This document shows, piece after piece, positions 58,073 through 64,000 of a DNA stretch of 64,000 nt; within the stretch, counting starts at the first letter, position 1; each line of letters begins with the position of its first letter. The notes under the pieces were generated by a model. That model worked only from the letters and a program-made list of their open reading frames with translations, was not told the origin of the DNA and did not search any database. The position numbers and the translations under genes are program-made. The stretch lies in contig NZ_QTKX01000001.1 of NCBI RefSeq assembly GCF_018424685.1, positions 2,356,001-2,420,000 on the forward strand, in the 5' to 3' direction. The DNA comes from Mesobacillus boroniphilus. GTDB lineage: Bacteria; Bacillota; Bacilli; Bacillales; Cytobacillaceae.

Positions 58073-58295
58073 TTTGTACCGCTCCTTTTATATAACAACC
58101 TGATTAAAAACCCAGTGAAATAGTACACCATTATTGTGTGCCACAGGCCGCTATTATATCTCTCATTTTCCCATTTAAACACTGTCTTTTTCACATTTCA
58201 AGCAAAGCTTTTCCAAATAGGAAATGAGTTTTTATTCAGATACTTCTAATGATTAGAAAAAAATATTGCCATGTTTTATATACCCGAAACAAACG

Positions 58296-58322
58296 AAAAG
58301 AACCGGTAATGATCCGGTTCTA
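58296..58322 (-). terminator. Terminator after ytxK
   Basis: AGAACCGG / CCGGTTCT with TTTTC on the minus strand; it overlaps the ytxK stop codon. Confidence 0.8.
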
Positions 58323-59315
58323 TTGCTGAGCCGTTTTATTTTCGGTATACCATTGATCGATTTTATTCAGCATCCTGTTCACGGCTGCTCCGTCCGATAG
58401 TTTTGGAAGCTCGGCAAGGAGTGCCTGTTGTGGTGCTTTCACTTCTTCACCGTTTTTCTGCAAAATAAGGATACTTTTAGCTGCCTGCTTATTTTTAAAC
58501 AATGAAGCTGGAAGCTGTAAAACACCCTGGACAATCAGATATTTTTTAATGAACTCATGAAGCATCGGCGCCTGTTCACTTTCAAAAAGACCATTAGGAA
58601 TCATTAAGAACAAATACCCGCCTTCTTTTACATGTTTTGTACTTTGTTCGATGAACATGTGATGGGAGTACGTATGGCCTTCTTTTGCTTTTACCTCATA
58701 TTGCTCCGCTCGAAGGTCATTTGGATAGTAACCCACTGGCAGGTCACATACGACTGCATCCGCAGGATCAACAAACAATGGTTCAAGGCTGTCCTGATTG
58801 AAAAATTCGACCGGATGCTTTTGTAGATTGGCATTTACGAAAGCCAGCCGGATCAGCAGGTCATCAATTTCAACACCGACAGACTCGATTTCTTTATCAG
58901 TCTGCTGGTTCAATACCGTAGCCAGCAGGTTCCCGGTTCCGACCGCAGGGTCAAGGAGCCTGAATGACTTCTTAGCGACAAACTTGTTGACTAGATAGCC
59001 AATGAACATGCCGACAGAATCAGGTGTCATTTGATGGTTAGGCTGGACATGCTCCTTCATCCCCTTCAAAATCGCAAGCTGGAAGCCTTTGCGGATTTCT
59101 TCTTTGCTAAAGGAATCAAGGCTGATCTCCTTATATACTTTTTCAAGCCGTTTCTTTGTAACTTCATTTAGTTCGTCTTGAAGCACTGTGCCCTGGAACA
59201 TGTTTTCCCCGCTTTCAGCCAGCGCCTCTAAATATGTAGATGATAACTCTTCTTTTAAAATATCTGCAGTAGTATTGAATGCAGTAAATAATTGTTCGAC
59301 CGGAGTCACACTCAC
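58320..59315 (-). CDS. ytxK: Class I SAM-dependent methyltransferase YtxK
   Basis: 331 residues resembling N6-adenine DNA methylases of the Type I HsdM fold. The SAM site is LLDPAVGTGNLLATVLNQ; the fold continues with GVEIDDLLIRLAFVNA. Motif IV reads VVCDLPVGYYP instead of the usual NPPY, so target specificity may differ. No restriction or specificity gene is nearby, and ytxK sits beside ackA in Bacillus generally. GTG start with GGAGG upstream; the ATG at 59378 is not supported. Confidence 0.9.
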   Translation of the reverse strand: MSVTPVEQLFTAFNTTADILKEELSSTYLEALAESGENMFQGTVLQDELNEVTKKRLEKVYKEISLDSFSKEEIRKGFQLAILKGMKEHVQPNHQMTPDSVGMFIGYLVNKFVAKKSFRLLDPAVGTGNLLATVLNQQTDKEIESVGVEIDDLLIRLAFVNANLQKHPVEFFNQDSLEPLFVDPADAVVCDLPVGYYPNDLRAEQYEVKAKEGHTYSHHMFIEQSTKHVKEGGYLFLMIPNGLFESEQAPMLHEFIKKYLIVQGVLQLPASLFKNKQAAKSILILQKNGEEVKAPQQALLAELPKLSDGAAVNRMLNKIDQWYTENKTAQQ

Positions 59316-59473
59316 TTTACTTCCTCCTGATTTGAATAGATATTTATTTATTTTATCTGTGTTTTGCATTGTGTACAAGGTATATGGCTGTTTAAAAGAA
59401 ATTCGGTTACCGGAAGAACCAGCTTAACTGTGCACAGAGGTTCTATCGGAATCCATAATCTCACTTATTCAAA

Positions 59474-59510
59474 GCAAAACAAGCCGCAGTTTCTTTCTGC
59501 GGCTTGTTCC
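59474..59510. terminator. Terminator after tpx
   Basis: ACAAGCCGCAG / CTGCGGCTTGT hairpin followed by TTTTGCTTT on the minus strand. Confidence 0.85.
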
Positions 59511-59521
59511 AAAATTGTATA

Positions 59522-60022
59522 TTAGTTTGCTTGCTTTGCAGCCTCTATTGCCGCTTCGTAGTTAGGGTGATCAGTTGCTTCGCTTACATACTCAACATAT
59601 GTTACTTTGTCGTTTGAATCAACAACAAATACTGCGCGAGCTAGCAGGCGTAGTTCCTTGATAGCTACTCCGTAAGCTTCTCCGAATGAAAGTTCTCGGT
59701 GGTCAGACAAAGTCTGGACATTTTCGATTCCAGCCGCACCACACCAGCGCTTTTGCGCGAAAGGAAGGTCCACACTGACTGTCAAAATCTTAACGTTATC
59801 AAGGTTTGCAGCTACTTCATTGAAACGGCGAGTCTGTGCGTCACAAACTCCTGTGTCAAGTGAAGGAACAACACTGATTAAACGTACTTGTCCTTTTGAA
59901 TCCTGAAGTGTCACTCCAGAAAGATCGTTTGCAAGCACTTTGAAATCTGGTGCCTGGTCTCCAACCTTTACTTCATTTCCTAGCAATGTAACTGAGTTCC
60001 CCTTAAATGTAACAGATGCCAT
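59522..60022 (-). CDS. tpx: Thiol peroxidase
   Basis: Atypical two-cysteine peroxiredoxin that reduces hydroperoxides with thioredoxin. It has 166 residues. Peroxidatic Cys60 is in [17 protein letters not shown] and resolving Cys94 in [28 protein letters not shown] precedes the ATG. Monocistronic, between ytxK and ytfJ. Confidence 0.97.
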   Translation of the reverse strand: MASVTFKGNSVTLLGNEVKVGDQAPDFKVLANDLSGVTLQDSKGQVRLISVVPSLDTGVCDAQTRRFNEVAANLDNVKILTVSVDLPFAQKRWCGAAGIENVQTLSDHRELSFGEAYGVAIKELRLLARAVFVVDSNDKVTYVEYVSEATDHPNYEAAIEAAKQAN

Positions 60023-60130
60023 ACCTGCTCATCCTCCTTGTCCATTATATGTACAGTGTTAATATATCTTTTAAAGAATCTTTTTGCAATTATTTAACTA
60101 AAGGAACAGCGTCCCCAACATACATAGATA

Positions 60131-60158
60131 AGCTGCCTTTCCACTGGAAAAGGCAGCT
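60131..60158. terminator. Terminator-like hairpin after ytfJ
   Basis: AGCTGCCTTT / AAAAGGCAGCT with a seven-base loop; the T-run is weak on both sides. Confidence 0.55.
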
Positions 60159-60204
60159 TCCTGCAAAATTATTGATATTACCGTTACATCGTAAATCAAG
60201 CTAC

Positions 60205-60732
60205 TTAAAATTCAAGGTCTGTTTTCGGACCGTTGTAATCAGATTGAGACTGAGATTGGGCTTGATTTTTGTTTTGGCTGCCATCCTGGCTGTTCTGGTC
60301 TTTCTTTGACATCATTTGCTGGATTTTTTCCACAGCCTGTGGGGCCAGGTCAAGGATCTTTTCATACAAATGAGTACTTTCGTCAAGATGAAGCATTTTT
60401 ACACCTTTTGAGCTTACAATCAGGAAAGCAATTGGCGTGATTGACACACCGCCGCCGCTTCCTCCTCCAAATGGGTGCTGGGATCCTCCGGATTGTCCTC
60501 CAGAGCCGCCTGATCCCCCAGAGCCACCAGAGCCGCCGGAACCTCCCTTCGAGCTTTCCAAAACAAATTCACTTCCACCAGCTGCGAAACCGAAACCAAC
60601 CTTTGAAACTGTCAGGATTACACTTCCATCCGGTGTTTCTACTGGGTCCCCAATGATTGTGTTGACATCAATCATTTCTTTCAAGCTTTCCATGGCAGTT
60701 GTCATTAGTCCTTGAATTGGATGGTCGGACAT
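60205..60732 (-). CDS. ytfJ: Sporulation protein YtfJ (GerW family)
   Basis: 175 residues. The conserved N-terminal domain has TTAMESLKEMIDVNTIIG and VSKVGFGFAAGGSEF. A striking Gly/Ser stretch (about residues 84-117, repeats of GGS) follows, then a second conserved block, ITPIAFLIVSSKGVKMLHL, and a Gln/Ser-rich tail. GerW proteins are made in the forespore and help spore germination. GGAGGAAACAGGA precedes the ATG. It lies 18 bp after ytfI, so the pair are probably co-transcribed. Confidence 0.93.
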   Translation of the reverse strand: MSDHPIQGLMTTAMESLKEMIDVNTIIGDPVETPDGSVILTVSKVGFGFAAGGSEFVLESSKGGSGGSGGSGGSGGSGGQSGGSQHPFGGGSGGGVSITPIAFLIVSSKGVKMLHLDESTHLYEKILDLAPQAVEKIQQMMSKKDQNSQDGSQNKNQAQSQSQSDYNGPKTDLEF

Positions 60733-60750
60733 TCCTGTTTCCTCCTTATT

Positions 60751-61449
60751 TTAGACAGAATTAGTATTATCACCAGAAAGAGCGGATAATGGCTTTGATT
60801 TAAAATCAGGCCAGCCGCCTTTCCAATATTTAACCAGCTTTATTCCTGCTAAAATAGCATGCCCGACTCTCACTTGAATCATACATTTAAAACTAGTAAT
60901 TGAAACAGTTTGCTGGAAACTTGGTGTAATCGTCATGACAGGCATCTCTTTCATTTTCATATAGTTGCTTAGAAGCCCAATTACACCGCCTTTGACTGCC
61001 CAAAAAGCACCAGTAATCACAGCTGTTGCTGCTGCATCCGATACGCCTACCATAGTGTGCCATTCAATATTCTGAATCGTAACCTTCTTTAAAAAATGCC
61101 GGACTATTTTATGGAGACCGGCGATGTGGGTGATCATCTGCCTGATATCATGCAGGCTATTAAGTAAATCATTTTTATCAATCTGAGTGGTTTTTTGTTG
61201 TTTCATATTTTCATCAGGTCCTGTTTCGACCTTTTGCTCTGCGACGATTGTGGGAGAATTTTCATCGATTTTTACTACAGGAACTTCTATCTTAAACTTG
61301 ATTAATCCGCCCCATGCCTTAATTGTCACCTTAAAATGATCATTATCATTGCCGTGGAAATAATCTAAAAGAATCTTAACTTTAGTAAAAAGGATTATAA
61401 TCGCCAGCACCGTGAGAAGCAGTATGGCAAGCAGCACCCATTTCATCAT
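60751..61449 (-). CDS. ytfI: DUF2953 membrane protein YtfI
   Basis: 232 residues: one N-terminal membrane segment (VLLAILLLTVLAIIILF, about 4-20), then a mainly beta outer or cytosolic domain (KVTIKAWGGLIKFKIEV) with NIEWHTMVGVSDAAATAVIT in the C-terminal half. DUF2953 genes usually sit beside ytfJ, as here. Function unknown. The first of three close starts is ambiguous; the ATG with AAAGG nine bases upstream is chosen. Confidence 0.87.
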   Translation of the reverse strand: MMKWVLLAILLLTVLAIIILFTKVKILLDYFHGNDNDHFKVTIKAWGGLIKFKIEVPVVKIDENSPTIVAEQKVETGPDENMKQQKTTQIDKNDLLNSLHDIRQMITHIAGLHKIVRHFLKKVTIQNIEWHTMVGVSDAAATAVITGAFWAVKGGVIGLLSNYMKMKEMPVMTITPSFQQTVSITSFKCMIQVRVGHAILAGIKLVKYWKGGWPDFKSKPLSALSGDNTNSV

Positions 61450-61489
61450 CCTCCACAACCTTTCAGCTTATTATTATCAACAAGAAGGC

Positions 61490-61517
61490 AAAAAAATAAA
61501 CCTGCCGCAGCAGGTTC
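61490..61517 (-). terminator. Terminator after yteJ
   Basis: AACCTGC / GCAGGTT with a four-base loop and TTATTTTTTT on the minus strand; it separates sppA-yteJ from ytfIJ. Confidence 0.85.
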
Positions 61518-61520
61518 ATT

Positions 61521-62156
61521 TTAGCGTGGTTCATATATGACTGTTGTATCGGCAAACAGGTCATGCAGCCCCTGTTTCTTTTTTGTAAAAGCAACGACCA
61601 CATATAAAACCATGATGGTCGCCGAAATGAAACGTCCGATCCACTCGCGGAAAATAACGGTTCCCCAGGTAAGATCCTTGCCGTCCAGCTCTACCACTTT
61701 CAAACCAAAGACCATTTTTCCGAGGGTTTGGCCTAAGAACTTTGTCATTAGCACAAAATACAAATAGAAGATGACTGCTGTCGCGATGGCCATCGATGAA
61801 AAAATCCCATCCTCAATCAACGATATATCCAGCGCCCGGAACACAGGATTGATTATCATCCGGTTAATGCTCCCAATTACAATCAAGTCAAGCAAATACG
61901 CCCAAAAACGTGTCCAGAAACCTGCATAGAGACCGGCGTATATATGATTCTCCGGTTCAACCTTGCCATTTTCAAATTCCTCAGCTTCTGGATTGCCCTG
62001 GGTTTGTATATTGCTAGATTCAGACTGGGGTGCTGGACGTTTCGTTACAGTCAAAAAATCTGATTTGTCATCAGTGATCCCGGATCCATCCATGATTTCT
62101 TTCGCTTCAGATTGAGATGGTACATTGTCCCGATCTTTAAAATCATCCGAATTCAT
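61521..62156 (-). CDS. yteJ: RDD family membrane protein YteJ
   Basis: 211 residues. The first ~70 are acidic and disordered. The RDD domain follows (YAGFWTRFWAYLLDLIVIGS) with about four membrane segments; GQTLGKMVFGLKVVELDGKD is the second RDD-type motif. Function unknown; in Bacillus it is paired with sppA, which lies 13 bp upstream here. Confidence 0.9.
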   Translation of the reverse strand: MNSDDFKDRDNVPSQSEAKEIMDGSGITDDKSDFLTVTKRPAPQSESSNIQTQGNPEAEEFENGKVEPENHIYAGLYAGFWTRFWAYLLDLIVIGSINRMIINPVFRALDISLIEDGIFSSMAIATAVIFYLYFVLMTKFLGQTLGKMVFGLKVVELDGKDLTWGTVIFREWIGRFISATIMVLYVVVAFTKKKQGLHDLFADTTVIYEPR

Positions 62157-62169
62157 TTTTTATGCCTCC

Positions 62170-63180
62170 TTATTCCGCATATAAATACATTAGGCGTGGA
62201 GAATTAGGCTGGGACAATAACTTCATTAAGCCTGCCATTTCTGCGTCTTTCCCCATGAACTTTTGAGCTCCCATGCTGAAGAACGAGCCAAAACCCATGC
62301 TTTCTGAGTACTTTACGACAGTAGCATCGCCAAGCTTTTCATCCTTCCTGACACTCTCGATGACATCATCAAGGTAACCAAATCCGTCGATCAAATGCAG
62401 CTGCTTCGCCTGACGTCCATCATAAATCCGGCCATCCGCAATTTTCTTGACCTGTTCAATAGACATATCGCGTCCTTCTGAAATAACTTTGACAAATCCC
62501 TCATATGAGTTGTCGATCATCGATTGGAGGATTTCTCGCTCATCCTCTGTCATTGGTCTCGAAGGGCTCATAATATCCTTGTATGGTCCACTTTTGATTG
62601 TCGTGAATTCAACTCCATACTTTTCTGCAAGCCCGGCATAATTAACTCCCTGCATGATGACACCCAGCGATCCAGTAAGCGTTTCAGGGCTTGCAAAAAT
62701 TTTGTCAGCGGGCGCAGATACATAATAACCTCCAGAAGCGGCCATTGATCCCATTGACACGTAAATCGGCTTTTCCGTTTCCTTCTGGATTTCCTTGATT
62801 TTGTCATGAATTTGCGCACTTTCCACGACGCCGCCTCCAGGAGAGTTCACTTGAAGGATGATAGCCTTAACATCTTCTGCTTCCTTGACATAATCAAGCT
62901 GTTCCATAAAAGCTTTATGATTGTATAGTGGACTTTCAAAGAATGATTCAGCATCTCCCGTATCCTGGATCACCCCATTGATGGACAATACCGCTATTTT
63001 GCTCAGCATGTCACCTTCTTCGATAATTTCTTCCGCAAACAGTTCTTCCGATACTGCAAACATATCCGTAAAAGCATTTTCTGCGTCACTGAAAGCGAAT
63101 GTAGACAGAAGATTAATAACTGTTGATGCAATGAATAATCCGACGGCTATCCCTAAAGCAGCCCACCTTTTACCATTCAT
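62170..63180 (-). CDS. sppA: Signal peptide peptidase SppA
   Basis: Membrane serine protease that degrades signal peptides left after secretion. It has 336 residues. One N-terminal membrane segment (about 6-28). Catalytic Ser149 is in MGSMAASGGYYV and the general-base Lys201 in SGPYKDIMSP, the usual Ser/Lys dyad of the short type. It forms an operon with yteJ and is divergent from the NAD kinase gene. Confidence 0.95.
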   Translation of the reverse strand: MNGKRWAALGIAVGLFIASTVINLLSTFAFSDAENAFTDMFAVSEELFAEEIIEEGDMLSKIAVLSINGVIQDTGDAESFFESPLYNHKAFMEQLDYVKEAEDVKAIILQVNSPGGGVVESAQIHDKIKEIQKETEKPIYVSMGSMAASGGYYVSAPADKIFASPETLTGSLGVIMQGVNYAGLAEKYGVEFTTIKSGPYKDIMSPSRPMTEDEREILQSMIDNSYEGFVKVISEGRDMSIEQVKKIADGRIYDGRQAKQLHLIDGFGYLDDVIESVRKDEKLGDATVVKYSESMGFGSFFSMGAQKFMGKDAEMAGLMKLLSQPNSPRLMYLYAE

Positions 63181-63324
63181 CTTGAAGCCCCCTTGTAAGT
63201 TTCTCGTACTTTCAAAACCTTATGAAAAAATGATAAACTGATGTCAATAACATTTATTTTAGCAAAAGTTTTTAAAAGTGGGTAAAAATATGGAAGAAAT
63301 ACATAATGTTTGGAGGAATTTATA

Positions 63325-64000
63325 ATGCCAGATCGCCGCAATATTTATTTTCACCATAAACCAGACACAACCATGCTGGAAAAAGTTGAGCCTATTTATG
63401 AACTTGCTCGCCGCTATGATTTCAATATCGTGAACGACCATCGCACCGCAAATATCATCGTAAGCATTGGTGATGATGGTACCTTCCTGCAGGCTGTCAG
63501 AAAGACCGGATTCCGAGATGATTGCTTGTATGCCGGTATTTCAGTCACTGGGTCCTTGAATATGTACTGCGATTTCCATCTTGAAGATACTGATAAAATG
63601 ATTGAAGCGATCACCACTGCACAAATCGAAGTCAGGCGCTACCCGACCATTGAGGTTACAATCGATGGAGATACAACATTTGGCTGCTTGAACGAGTTCA
63701 GCGTCCGTTCAGCAATCATCAAAGCTTTTGTGATGGATGTATTTATCGACGACAAGCATTTTGAAACCTTCCGCGGTGACGGAATGATCGTCGCAACTCC
63801 TACCGGAAGCACGGCGTATAACAAGTCTGTCAATGGAGCAGTTGTTGATCCACTGCTGCCATGCATGCAGGTGAGCGAGCTCGCTTCAGTTAACAATAAC
63901 CATTACCGTACCCTAGGCTCATCCTTCATCCTTAGCGGTGACAGGAAGCTTACCTTCAAGGTTGCCCAGGACGGAAATGATTATCCAATCATGGGAATGG
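63325..64000 (+). CDS. nadK: NAD kinase, N-terminal part (cut by window edge)
   Basis: Phosphorylates NAD to NADP. About 225 residues are visible before the window ends. The GDG-type motif is SIGDDGTFLQAV (near 51); the second motif is GDGMIVATPTGSTAYNKSVNGA (diacylglycerol kinase-like fold). NEFSVRSA is the NE motif. It matches the second NAD kinase of Bacillus (YtdI) by position next to sppA. TGGAGGAATTTATA precedes the ATG. Confidence 0.95.
   Translation, partial: MPDRRNIYFHHKPDTTMLEKVEPIYELARRYDFNIVNDHRTANIIVSIGDDGTFLQAVRKTGFRDDCLYAGISVTGSLNMYCDFHLEDTDKMIEAITTAQIEVRRYPTIEVTIDGDTTFGCLNEFSVRSAIIKAFVMDVFIDDKHFETFRGDGMIVATPTGSTAYNKSVNGAVVDPLLPCMQVSELASVNNNHYRTLGSSFILSGDRKLTFKVAQDGNDYPIMGM

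Noticed and set aside
58320..59315. Restriction-modification system at ytxK
   Set aside because: The methylase-like fold is real but there is no restriction or specificity gene, and the locus is a conserved Bacillus neighbourhood.
60437..60715. Proline-rich 92-codon frame on the plus strand
   Set aside because: It is the antisense of the Gly-Ser linker of ytfJ; no ribosome site.

Overview
The window is a stretch of a Bacillaceae chromosome (Bacillus/Mesobacillus-like, moderate GC). The gene set, Shine-Dalgarno sites, T-box and preQ1-I leaders and sporulation genes all point to an endospore-forming Firmicute. From memory, gene order follows the Bacillus subtilis segment from thrS to ytdI, with most genes on the minus strand. 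I ran no search, so names rest on protein motifs and this synteny.

Layout. 1-5.7 kb: thrS (partial) with T-box, ytxC, the primosome pair dnaB-dnaI, nrdR and an unknown gene. 5.7-12.9 kb: speD, gapB with CcpN-like operators, coaE, ytaF, mutM, polA. 12.9-17.9 kb: hflKC, a short PhoP-box transcription unit, phoPR. 17.9-25.3 kb: MaoC-like gene, mdh-icd-citZ, ytwI, ytvI, fxsA. 25.5-36.2 kb: pyk, pfkA, accDA, a FadR-type regulator, malic enzyme, dnaE. 36.3-44.4 kb: sporulation genes ytrHI, an unknown gene, nrnA, ytpI, ytoI, a small membrane gene, ytkL, an Xaa-Pro peptidase, queF with riboswitch. 44.6-53.4 kb: deoC, cdd, an AmiS/UreI channel, ppaC, ald, a 51-residue gene, a universal stress protein, argGH, an unknown gene. 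53.4-64 kb: a small membrane gene, a GNAT gene broken by an amber codon, a long tandem array, moaB, an EcsC-like gene, ackA, ytxK, tpx, ytfJ, ytfI, yteJ, sppA and the start of an NAD kinase gene.

The genes are mainly core: central carbon metabolism (gapB, pfkA, pyk, citZ, icd, mdh, malic enzyme, ackA, ald), fatty acid initiation (accDA), replication and repair (dnaB, dnaI, dnaE, polA, mutM, nrdR), phosphate sensing (phoPR) and sporulation (ytaF, ytvI, ytrH, ytrI, ytfJ, ytxC).

The less ordinary content is between genes. Three separate tandem arrays share an exact 52-bp period and carry inverted repeats. Two further arrays place a short GCGA-containing motif every 20 bp. Six copies of a structured dispersed repeat and one copy of a second, longer element are present. 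A four-box PhoP site sits at the ideal distance from a promoter for a transcript of only about 60 nt ending in a terminator. Matching palindromes at the accDA and malic-enzyme promoters suggest a small regulon for the linked FadR-type regulator.
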